The notes beneath the pieces were generated by a model that saw only the letters and a list, made by a program, of their open reading frames with translations, was not told the origin of the DNA and searched no databases. From the NCBI GenBank assembly GCA_964446745.1, contig CAYURR010000094.1, positions 1 to 11,500 on the forward strand: DNA of 11,500 nt. Reading direction: 5' to 3'. Shown in pieces: positions 1 through 6,153 of this stretch (its first letter is position 1; each line of letters starts with the position of its first letter). Position numbers and translations under genes: made by a program. This stretch comes from CAYURR01 sp964446745. Lineage in GTDB: Bacteria; Bacillota; Clostridia; Lachnospirales; WQUN01.

Positions 1-633
1 CCGTATTTCTGTTATTCAATAAAGGCCAAGATACTTTTGACCGACAAGGATGACATGGAATCGGCGTTTATTTTTAATTCATTGGATGTTAAGAAACATC
101 TGCTGATCCCGCATGATTTTGGTATAGGGGAGCTGTTTGACCGCTGCTTAAACGAGTCTGAGAACAGGAAGAGCGGCTTCATCACGATGATAAACAGCGC
201 GATCGTACAGATATTGACGATACTGGCGCGTGAGATCAACGAGAACCCGTCTGCGGATTACAGCGTAAAGGAAAAGTTTAATGTGTACGATCGGCTCGGC
301 AACGAGCTCATAAAGGCGATAGACGGCTCGGACATAACGGATCTGAGTGTACAGAATATATCCGAGCGCATGTGCATGAGCGCAAAACAGGTACAGCGTA
401 TTGCGAAGCTGCAGTTCGGTGTGACGTTAAAGCGGTTAATCATGCAACGCAAGGTCGAGTACGCGAAGGAATTGTTGAAGGACCCGCTTGTGAGCATTCC
501 GGAGGTCTCAGAGAGGCTCGGTTTTACAAACGAATACTATTTCAATCGTTTCTTTAAGCAAATGGAGGGTCTGCCTCCGGGCAGGTACCGGCGCAGCCTG
601 AAATCTGCTAACAAGAACGAGGTAAAATTGTAG
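1..633 (+). CDS. AraC/XylS-family transcriptional regulator, 5'-truncated by window edge
   Basis: The frame is open from the first base to the stop at 631-633, so the N-terminus lies outside the window; a TTG at 37 is probably an internal Leu codon. About 210 residues are visible. The first ~90 look like the end of an AraC-type sensor domain followed by a helical linker. The last ~100 form the double helix-turn-helix DNA-binding domain: an NISERMCMS...QVQRIAKLQFG first HTH, then the family hallmark of the second HTH, SIPEVSERLGFTNEYYFNRFFKQ, ending PPGRYRR where most members have TPxxYR. It should be a cytoplasmic, ligand-responsive activator or repressor. A 25-bp palindrome starts 3 bp after the stop, ahead of a methyltransferase-like gene, which suggests local control of that gene. 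The ligand is unknown. Confidence 0.9.
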   Translation, partial: PYFCYSIKAKILLTDKDDMESAFIFNSLDVKKHLLIPHDFGIGELFDRCLNESENRKSGFITMINSAIVQILTILAREINENPSADYSVKEKFNVYDRLGNELIKAIDGSDITDLSVQNISERMCMSAKQVQRIAKLQFGVTLKRLIMQRKVEYAKELLKDPLVSIPEVSERLGFTNEYYFNRFFKQMEGLPPGRYRRSLKSANKNEVKL

Positions 634-635
634 CA

Positions 636-660
636 TGAAATTGTTATATGAACAATTGCA
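636..660. promoter_or_regulatory. operator-like palindrome between araC-type gene and URO-D-like gene
   Basis: TGAAATTGTT (636-645), spacer ATATG, AACAATTGCA (651-660): the arms match at 9 of 10 positions. No T-run follows, so it is not a terminator. It overlaps the proposed -35 of the downstream promoter and is well placed for a dimeric repressor or an AraC-type protein. The binding protein is inferred only. Confidence 0.45.
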
Positions 661-684
661 CAGAGGCTTCAACGGTGTTACAAT
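656..684 (+). promoter_or_regulatory. possible sigma-A promoter for the URO-D-like gene
   Basis: A good -10 hexamer TACAAT (679-684) sits 17 bp after a poor -35 TTGCAC (656-661). The weak -35 lies inside the palindrome at 636-660, as expected of an activator- or repressor-controlled promoter. It gives a leader of roughly 50 nt before the ATG at 743. Confidence 0.4.
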
Positions 685-742
685 CACAATCGATACAAAC
701 GCGGCGTAGAGCGCCTGATGACAATCAATGGGGAGAGAGAAC

Positions 743-1810
743 ATGAGCAGTCAGCTGGAATTGTTTAAGGCAACCATGGCACATGAGCAACACGGAGCAT
801 TTCTGTACAAAGCTGATTTTATTAAGGATCTGGAAGAAAGGCTCAGAAAGCATGTAGGTATCCCGGACAACATAGGAACGGGCGAGTATTTCGGTATGTT
901 TGAGCCTGTACACGTAGGCTTAAAGGCACCCGCGGACTTAAAGCCCGTGGACTTTTCGGGTTATTTCAAGGATATAGAGATACCCGAGTGCGCATACATA
1001 AACGGCATAGGCGTACTGGAGATACCGGGCAGCGCATATCATTTCACGCGTTTTCTGAGCCCGCTGCGTAACTGCACTACTGTGAAGGAGATCGAGAGCT
1101 TCGCGTATCCGAATGTAGACGGTTACTCGGACGCGCATATTAAGGCCATTGTCGACGATGCACATAAAAACGGCAGGGTCACTTGCACAAACATCGTGCA
1201 TATGTATGAGGAGGCTTGGCAGATACGCGGATACACCGAGTTCCTGATGGACATGATGGACAATCCTGAGGTCTGCGAGTTCATACTCGACAAGATTATG
1301 CACCGTAATATCCTAAAGGCTGAGGCCGCTGCAAGGGCCGGTGTGGATTACCTGATAACCGGCGACGATGTAGCCAATCAACGAGACATGATGTTTTCTC
1401 TGGATGTCTGGAGACATTTCATCAAGTCACGCTGGGCAAAGGTATATGCGGCTGCTCGTGCGATCAAGCCCGACATCCAGATCTGGTATCATAGCTGCGG
1501 CATGATAGAAAAGATCATACCGGAGCTTATTGAGATCGGCGTTACGATATTGAACCCGATCCAGACCGAGTGCATGGACCCCGTTGAGCTCAAGCGCAAA
1601 TTCGGTAAGCAGCTCGTATTTGACGGCTCGATAGGCACGCAGACGACGATGCCGTTCGGCACCCCGGACGAGGTTAAACGCGTCGTGGCTGAACGCAAAA
1701 AGACCCTCGGCTATGACGGCGCGTTGATCATTTCACCGACGCATGTGCTCGAACCCGAGGTACCGATCGAAAATATCCTGGCGTTTGTAGAGGCATGTAG
1801 AGAAAATTAA
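743..1810 (+). CDS. uroporphyrinogen decarboxylase (URO-D) family protein, methylcobamide methyltransferase-like
   Basis: 355 residues, URO-D fold (PF01208 type). The motif W-Y-H250-S-C252-G is the His-x-Cys zinc-ligand pair seen in MtaA/CmuA-like methylcobamide:thiol methyltransferases and absent from true heme-pathway HemE. The C-terminus (SPTHVLEPEVPIENI) matches the usual end of that subfamily, and the YLITGDDVANQR segment fits its barrel. Members move methyl groups between a corrinoid protein and a thiol or tetrahydrofolate, often in demethylation of methoxylated compounds. No corrinoid protein is visible nearby, so substrate and partner are unknown. The ATG at 743 is preferred over the one at 728 because GGGGAGAG (730-737) is correctly spaced for 743. 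The gene follows an AraC-type regulator with an operator-like palindrome between them. Confidence 0.85.
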   Translation: MSSQLELFKATMAHEQHGAFLYKADFIKDLEERLRKHVGIPDNIGTGEYFGMFEPVHVGLKAPADLKPVDFSGYFKDIEIPECAYINGIGVLEIPGSAYHFTRFLSPLRNCTTVKEIESFAYPNVDGYSDAHIKAIVDDAHKNGRVTCTNIVHMYEEAWQIRGYTEFLMDMMDNPEVCEFILDKIMHRNILKAEAAARAGVDYLITGDDVANQRDMMFSLDVWRHFIKSRWAKVYAAARAIKPDIQIWYHSCGMIEKIIPELIEIGVTILNPIQTECMDPVELKRKFGKQLVFDGSIGTQTTMPFGTPDEVKRVVAERKKTLGYDGALIISPTHVLEPEVPIENILAFVEACREN

Positions 1811-1862
1811 ACAGAGGCTTAACGAAAGGCTCGTAATAAATATGAGAATGGATACATTACTT

Positions 1863-1996
1863 AGCTCCGTCCAAATGGATAACGACGAGACGTTGTGCGG
1901 AGCTTAATCAGGGAAAATAACCCGAGGTTCGTCGGTAATAATGGCAAAAAAGGCTCGGATATACCGGGCTTGGGTTAGTGTTGCCATTTTACCGAC
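1863..1996 (+). ncRNA. candidate structured RNA (three-way junction plus long hairpin), unassigned
   Basis: Several nested complementary segments occur in a gap without coding potential. P1 is AGCTCCG (1863-1869) with CGGAGCT (1898-1904), enclosing TCC-AAAT-GGA (1870-1879) and AACG-ACGAGA-CGTT (1881-1894), i.e. a three-way junction. A second stem pairs GTCGGTAA (1931-1938) with TTACCGAC (1989-1996) and ATGGCAA (1941-1947) with TTGCCAT (1981-1987), 15 bp with a small internal loop, capped by GCTCGG/CCGGGC (1953-1958/1964-1969, one G-T). CCCGAG (1921-1926) can also pair with CTTGGG (1969-1974), so a pseudoknot or alternative fold is possible. Two terminators follow. I do not recognise a known riboswitch class. 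It may be a regulatory leader of the operon at 2104 or a separate small RNA. Confidence 0.4.
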
Positions 1997-2015
1997 AAAA
2001 AAATGATTAAGTATG

Positions 2016-2045
2016 GGCTGCGGCGATTTCGTCCGCGGCCTTTTT
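2016..2045 (+). terminator. rho-independent terminator (first of a tandem pair)
   Basis: GGCTGCGG (2016-2023) pairs with CCGCGGCC (2033-2040), 8 bp with one G-T, followed directly by TTTTT (2041-2045). It ends the URO-D-like transcript or the structured RNA before it. Confidence 0.85.
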
Positions 2046-2054
2046 GATTCTGGA

Positions 2055-2081
2055 GGGCCGTACATCGTTACGGCCCTTTTT
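2055..2081 (+). terminator. rho-independent terminator or attenuator directly before the GNAT-methyltransferase operon
   Basis: GGGCCGTA (2055-2062) and TACGGCCC (2069-2076) form a perfect 8-bp stem with a 6-nt loop, then TTTTT (2077-2081). Only 8 bases separate the T-run from the AGGAGG of the next gene, so no promoter fits between them. Transcription of that operon must therefore read through, which favours an attenuator role. Confidence 0.8.
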
Positions 2082-2103
2082 ATATTTAGAGGAGGAAATG
2101 GGT

Positions 2104-3276
2104 ATGGATTATGCTATTAAACAGGTAACGGATGAGAGCACATTGGATCGTGTACTCGCGTTTGCGGGGGTAATGTTTCCCAACGCGGAGCAAATAAGCA
2201 CAGGCGAGTATGCGCGCGAGAAGTGGGTAAAGCGTATGCAAGAACACAGCGATCTGATGCTCTATGCGGAGGCGGACGGTAACATCGTCGGCATAGTGTT
2301 CGGCAGGATCGAGGAAAACGGCAATGTGACAGTCGGGCCGGTTGCGGTAGACGGGAGTTTTGGAAAACGCGGCATAGGTAGGGAGATGATGTTATTGCTC
2401 GAAAAACACGCAATGTATCGGAATGTACCCATAATGGTCTTGGGCTCTGTAGAGGGTGCGGAAGGCTTTTATAAGAAATGCGGGTATACGGTGCTACCGG
2501 AATATACGGAGCAGACGGTGTTTATAAAACATATCGGTGACGGCAGCTACGGGAAGCACGCGATGTTATGGGATTGGGGCGGTCACGACCGGTCACCGGA
2601 CCATGAATACTGGATGGGTTATGCGTTAAAGTACGGCAAGAACGTATTGATACCGTTCTGTGCAACAGGGGAGTCCGCTGCGTACATGGCCGAACGCGGT
2701 TTAAATGTTACCGCGGTTGATATTACGCCCGAGATGATTGACGAAGGCCGTAAACGCTTCGGGCATATAGAGGGCATTAGGTTCGTGAATGCGGATGTAA
2801 GGGGTTTTCAGTTAGACATTGAGCCTGTGGATTTTTGTTATATGGTCGACATGGGACATCTGCATACGATAGATGATGTAAAGAAGGTGCTGTCGGTCAT
2901 CAATGCTCATATGCGTAACGGAGCGGGGCTCGTGATCGAGATCGGGCTACCGAGCAAGACAACGGAATATTATCCCCCCGAAACCTTTATTCCGATGAAG
3001 CAGGTATATCCGGGTAAAAAGGTATGGAAGGTCGGCGACACGAAGATAGACGCCGAATCTCGCCGCACATATATATCACAGACGATATTTGTCGAGGATG
3101 AAAATGGCAAGATCGAGCAGTTTGACCATTCGTTTTACTTACAGGCCTACAAACGTGAGGAGTTGATAGGCGCATTGACAGAGTGCGGGTTCGAGATTGT
3201 GCATGAGTATAAAAATCGAGAGAAAGAGCAATGGGATGGAGAAGGGTTTTGGATCGTAGAGGCGATTAAACAATAG
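2104..3276 (+). CDS. GNAT acetyltransferase - SAM-dependent methyltransferase fusion protein
   Basis: 390 residues. Residues ~1-145 are a GNAT N-acetyltransferase domain with motif A VGPVAV...G87-K-R-G-I-G92 (the acetyl-CoA pyrophosphate loop) and a C-terminal GFYKKCGYTVLP segment typical of the fold. Residues ~160-390 are a class I methyltransferase: motif I VLIPFCATGESAAYMAERG (181-199) and the acidic residue of motif II, D206, in VTAVDITPEM, then an NADVRGFQLD motif. The pairing suggests modification of one small molecule by acetyl and methyl transfer, or sensing coupled to methylation; the substrate is unknown. ATG 2104 is chosen over 2098 because AGGAGG (2090-2095) is 8 nt upstream of 2104 but only 2 nt from 2098. 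It is the first gene of an operon with the next two genes (12-nt gap, then overlap). Confidence 0.85.
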   Translation: MDYAIKQVTDESTLDRVLAFAGVMFPNAEQISTGEYAREKWVKRMQEHSDLMLYAEADGNIVGIVFGRIEENGNVTVGPVAVDGSFGKRGIGREMMLLLEKHAMYRNVPIMVLGSVEGAEGFYKKCGYTVLPEYTEQTVFIKHIGDGSYGKHAMLWDWGGHDRSPDHEYWMGYALKYGKNVLIPFCATGESAAYMAERGLNVTAVDITPEMIDEGRKRFGHIEGIRFVNADVRGFQLDIEPVDFCYMVDMGHLHTIDDVKKVLSVINAHMRNGAGLVIEIGLPSKTTEYYPPETFIPMKQVYPGKKVWKVGDTKIDAESRRTYISQTIFVEDENGKIEQFDHSFYLQAYKREELIGALTECGFEIVHEYKNREKEQWDGEGFWIVEAIKQ

Positions 3277-3288
3277 GAGGAAATAGGT

Positions 3289-4170
3289 ATGGACAGACAG
3301 GCATATGAGAGGATAAAGGCATCCGCGAGCGGGTTTGTATACAGCTCGTTCGAGTACACGGTTTATGAAATCGTGGAGCATTATCTAATCCTACGCGAGG
3401 ATGAACAGGCGATATTTGCATATGGGGAAAATAAAGAGGCAGGCTTGTATGAGCTGCGCTTCGCGGTGAATGCAATAGAAACGTTGATTGATATGATCTC
3501 GACATTGCCCAAGGATACGTTGATCACGATGGTCCCTGTGGCATATAAGGAGAGGCTCGTCGAATTGGGTTGCGAGGTGTATGGCGAGTTACAGGATTAT
3601 TGGATAGACGATCTGGAAAATGTCATCAAGGTTGAAAGGGCATTAGAACCGGGTCATGAGATAGGTTTTATAAACACACACGAATATCAAGTCGCGTCTT
3701 TTATTACACAGTCTGTTAGGTTTCAGAGTAGGGAGTTTCATGGTGAGAGCCCGGAATGGATAGAGGCATGGGCGAGTGGCGAGGAGGCCAATGCAAAGGC
3801 AGGCGGCGCGAGTGACTGTAATGTCTTCGTGTATAGAATAGACGCAGAACCGGTCGGTGTTTTGTGTGTCGCGCTGTATGGACACGACAGCCCCAAAGGT
3901 ACGATTGTATGGATACGCGAGATAGCGGTTAGGCCCGAGCATCAGGGTCGTGGGATAGGACGTGCGCTGATGAATTGCGCATTGGACTATGGAAAATCGA
4001 AATCGGCAAAGCGCGCGTTCCTGATGGCCGATAATTGTAATATGAACGCGATCGGACTGTATAAAAGCATCGGGTTTATGCCTAAGGTCGATGATATGCA
4101 GCTCGATATGCTGATCAAAAAGGGGACGCAGGAATATCAACAACACGATAAGGAGAATACAAATGGATAA
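3289..4170 (+). CDS. tandem GNAT-family N-acetyltransferase
   Basis: 293 residues. The C-terminal half is a clear GNAT domain: IREIAV followed by R215-PEHQGRGIG224, the Q/RxxGxG/A acetyl-CoA-binding loop, then NMNAIGLYKSIGF, the usual end of the fold. Residues ~1-120 look like a second, degenerate GNAT-like domain (VPVAYKERLVELGCEVYGELQDYW) lacking an obvious RxxGxG loop, an arrangement seen in two-domain GNATs. It starts 12 nt after the stop of the preceding gene with AGGAGG at 3275-3280. Its start context (GGAGGAAATAGGTATGGA) is nearly identical to that of the preceding gene. The stop overlaps the next start by 8 nt, indicating translational coupling. The acceptor substrate cannot be inferred; an antibiotic, amine or peptide is possible. 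Confidence 0.85.
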   Translation: MDRQAYERIKASASGFVYSSFEYTVYEIVEHYLILREDEQAIFAYGENKEAGLYELRFAVNAIETLIDMISTLPKDTLITMVPVAYKERLVELGCEVYGELQDYWIDDLENVIKVERALEPGHEIGFINTHEYQVASFITQSVRFQSREFHGESPEWIEAWASGEEANAKAGGASDCNVFVYRIDAEPVGVLCVALYGHDSPKGTIVWIREIAVRPEHQGRGIGRALMNCALDYGKSKSAKRAFLMADNCNMNAIGLYKSIGFMPKVDDMQLDMLIKKGTQEYQQHDKENTNG

Positions 4171-4510
4171 AAGATGGGGTCAAGTATATCTCGGTGTGAT
4201 GGTAGATATGGCGGGCTGTCCCAACAGATGCAGACATTGCTGGCTCGGCGCACAGCCAAATGGCAGCATAAGCGTGAGTGAGTTTAAGGAAATCACGGAG
4301 CTGTTCAAAGGTTGGAAAGACGAAAACGGCGAGGGCATCAAGGAACTGGGCTTCTTTAGCTGGTGGCGCGAGCCGGATTACAGGAAAGGCTATCAGGAAT
4401 TATGGGCGCTCGAGCAGGAGTATTCTTCACCGGGACGTGCACAGCGCTTTGAGTTGCTGTCTACGTGGAGGCTCGCACGTGATAAAGCTTATCGGCGGCA
4501 ATTTGATTGA
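4163..4510 (+). pseudogene. radical SAM protein, C-terminally truncated
   Basis: 115 codons. The N-terminus has the radical SAM cluster motif C19-P-N-R-C23-R-H-C26 (CxxxCxxC), which binds the 4Fe-4S cluster and SAM. The family-like sequence continues through GFFSWWREPDYRKGYQELW to LLSTWRLARDKAY, then changes to RRQFD and a stop at 4508-4510. A radical SAM barrel needs roughly 200 or more residues, so most of the catalytic fold is missing and the product is unlikely to be an active enzyme. The start overlaps the preceding GNAT gene by 8 nt, with AAGGAG at about 4150-4155, so it was the third gene of this operon. The break (about 4490-4500) lies just before an MFS gene with different codon use, suggesting a deletion or insertion junction. 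Confidence 0.75.
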
Positions 4511-4566
4511 AACAAGTTTGATTAGGCGTTATAGTTACATTTGAAAATACACAAGGGGGAACAACT

Positions 4567-5733
4567 ATGATTCAACTTTTACTGGCGATCATTTATTTGG
4601 CTTTCATCAGTTTAGGACTTCCTGATTCGCTGCTGGGTTCAGCATGGCCCGCAATGTATATTGAGTTTGGGGTGCCTGTATCCTATGCAGGTATCATCTC
4701 AATGATTATTGCTGTCGGAACCATTATTTCCAGCCTGCAAAGTGATCGCCTTACACATAAGCTGGGTGCGGGAAAAGTGACGGCGATTAGTGTGGCATTG
4801 ACTGCAGCTGCCCTTTTGGGATTTTCTATGAGCCATTCTTTTTTGCTGTTATGTTTATGTGCTGTTCCTTATGGGTTGGGAGCGGGCAGTGTAGATGCGG
4901 CTCTGAACAACTATGTAGCATTGCATTATAAGTCTCGGCACATGAGCTGGCTGCATTGTATGTGGGGTGTGGGTGCATCGTTGGGGCCGTACATCATGGG
5001 CTACGCCTTGGCAGCGGGACAAAACTGGAACGCCGGTTATCGCTATATTTCAATCTTGCAAATAGGGCTTACCGTAATTTTAATAGCTAGCCTGCCGTTG
5101 TGGAAAAAACAAGGCGCAGCTATTTCGGGGGATGCCATAGAGGCGCCCAGTCGAGTGCTTTCACTAAAGCAGGTTGTACAAATCTCGGGCGCTAAGGAGA
5201 TCATGATAACATTTTTCTGCTATTGTGCACTCGAGCAAACAACGGGGCTTTGGGGTAGCAGTTACTTAGTATTGCGCCATGGTGTAACCCCGGAGGCTGC
5301 TGCACAATTTGCCGCCTTGTTCTTTCTCGGCATAACCGTTGGACGCGTTGCAAGCGGGTTTTTGACAATGATTTTGAGTGGCGACAGAATGGTGCGTTTG
5401 GGTCAGCTTTTAATCTTTGTAGGTATTTGTGCTCTGGCATATCCGGCCGGTACAGCTCTGGCAAAGTGCGGACTGGTATTGATCGGTCTAGGATGTGCGC
5501 CCGTGTATCCAAGCATTATCCATGCCACACCCGGTCGCTTCGGAGCAGACAAGTCGCAGGCACTCATCGGCGTTCAAATGGCAAGCGCCTACGCAGGAAC
5601 CTGCTTAATGCCGCCAATCTTTGGTTTGATTGCAGATCGTATTAATATTGCGGTATTACCTTTGTATTTGTGTTTAGTCTTAGTACTAATGATATGGATG
5701 CATGAAAGAACTATATTTAAGACTAAACATTAA
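4567..5733 (+). CDS. major facilitator superfamily (MFS) transporter, FucP/COG0738-like
   Basis: 388 residues with about 12 hydrophobic segments in two halves, the usual length for an MFS permease in the cytoplasmic membrane. The first helix starts at residue 2 (LLLAIIYLAFISLGLPDSLLGSAWP). The loop SDRLTHKLGAGKV (about 59-71) corresponds to the MFS motif between TM2 and TM3, and GLGAGSVDAALNNYVA resembles fucose-permease-like members. The substrate cannot be read from sequence; a sugar or a small drug-like molecule is possible. The start ATG has AAGGGGGA 6-8 nt upstream. Codon use favours ATT/ATC over ATA and GGT/GGG, unlike the ATA-rich genes before it, and the gene follows a truncated radical SAM gene. 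Both suggest separate acquisition. Confidence 0.85.
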   Translation: MIQLLLAIIYLAFISLGLPDSLLGSAWPAMYIEFGVPVSYAGIISMIIAVGTIISSLQSDRLTHKLGAGKVTAISVALTAAALLGFSMSHSFLLLCLCAVPYGLGAGSVDAALNNYVALHYKSRHMSWLHCMWGVGASLGPYIMGYALAAGQNWNAGYRYISILQIGLTVILIASLPLWKKQGAAISGDAIEAPSRVLSLKQVVQISGAKEIMITFFCYCALEQTTGLWGSSYLVLRHGVTPEAAAQFAALFFLGITVGRVASGFLTMILSGDRMVRLGQLLIFVGICALAYPAGTALAKCGLVLIGLGCAPVYPSIIHATPGRFGADKSQALIGVQMASAYAGTCLMPPIFGLIADRINIAVLPLYLCLVLVLMIWMHERTIFKTKH

Positions 5734-5804
5734 GAGAGAACAGAGGATGATAAATGGCTTTTAATTGGGTACACCCGATACAACGACTAAATGTAAAGCG
5801 CGTA

Positions 5805-5844
5805 GTCACGCTTATAGTACATGGGACATACTATATGCTGTGAC
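5805..5844. repeat. imperfect inverted repeat
   Basis: The arm GTCACGCTTATAGTA (5805-5819) faces TACTATATGCTGTGAC (5829-5844). The outer GTCAC/GTGAC and the inner TATAGTA/TACTATA pair perfectly, with a small mismatch between them and a 9-nt loop. No T-run follows, so a protein-binding site or promoter element is more likely than a terminator. Confidence 0.5.
5806..5835 (+). promoter_or_regulatory. possible mother-cell sporulation promoter (sigma-K or sigma-E type)
   Basis: CATACTATA (5827-5835) fits the sigma-K -10 consensus CATAnnnTA, and it also fits the sigma-E -10 (CATACAnT) with one mismatch in the defined positions. AC at 5808-5809 lies 17 bp upstream, the spacing expected for the sigma-K -35. 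The downstream gene looks like a spore-surface protein, which agrees. Short consensus sequences arise by chance, so this is tentative. Confidence 0.4.
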
Positions 5845-6020
5845 AGTTTCTACATAAGCCAGATAATACTAACAGTATATTAAATGCAGGAACCTTGTCA
5901 TGATAGCATCATCAATGCCAGGGCTAATAAGACTTATCAATGCGTTGGCAGGCCGGATGATAAAGGCGTACCCACGCTGCTTAAGATTGACCGGTATGAG
6001 GATGCAATTGATTTATACAA

Positions 6021-6047
6021 GCGGTGGGACAATCCATCGCTTTTTTT
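6021..6047 (+). terminator. terminator-like hairpin upstream of the spore-surface-like genes
   Basis: GCGGTGG (6021-6027) pairs with CCATCGC (6034-6040), 7 bp with one G-T and a 6-nt loop, followed by TTTTTTT (6041-6047). It lies between the proposed promoter and the RBS at 6059-6065, so it is either an attenuator or the end of an older transcript. Confidence 0.6.
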
Positions 6048-6072
6048 ATTTATAAGTGAAAGGAGACAGTTT

Positions 6073-6153
6073 ATGTCATTTCCTAATATACAAGATAACG
6101 ACAATGAAGAATACAAAGCTTTTTGTCATACAGAAGGAGGGAATTTGTCATGA
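6073..6153 (+). CDS. 26-residue micro-ORF with MSFPNI start, translationally coupled
   Basis: The sequence begins MSFPNI and ends EGGNLS. It has its own good RBS (AAAGGAGA, 6059-6066) 7 nt before the ATG, and its stop TGA overlaps the next ATG in an ATGA arrangement (6150-6153), the standard layout for translational coupling. From memory, MSFPNIP- is a common N-terminus of small clostridial proteins thought to be spore-surface components. Here only the first six residues agree and the rest is acidic and polar with no membrane segment. It may be a degenerate remnant of such a gene or a short leader that sets translation of the large downstream protein. That it is translated is likely from the RBS; its function is unknown. 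Confidence 0.5.
   Translation: MSFPNIQDNDNEEYKAFCHTEGGNLS

Larger units (their letters stand above)
5734..6072. other. 339-bp intergenic region upstream of the spore-surface-like genes
   Basis: I see no convincing gene here. It contains an inverted repeat with a sigma-K/E-like promoter (5805-5844) and a hairpin with a T-run (6021-6047). A 29-codon ORF (5754-5843) and a frame open from 5884 are not supported as genes, because they run through these structures. The part from 5850 to 6020 is unassigned. Confidence 0.5.

Noticed and set aside
2044..2103. TTG start at 2044 for the GNAT-methyltransferase gene
   Set aside because: It lies in the T-run of one terminator and would translate the second; AGGAGG at 2090-2095 fits ATG 2104.
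3643..4146. 167-residue minus-strand ORF opposite the tandem GNAT gene
   Set aside because: Cys/His/Arg-rich composition typical of an antisense shadow, no RBS, opposite a clear GNAT domain.
5754..5843. 29-codon ORF after the MFS gene, beginning MAFNWVHP, with a weak AGAGGA site
   Set aside because: It overlaps the inverted repeat and candidate promoter, has no recognisable content and only a weak RBS.
5884..6072. Frame open from ATG 5884 leading into the micro-ORF
   Set aside because: No RBS, and it runs through a terminator hairpin; the RBS-supported start is at 6073.
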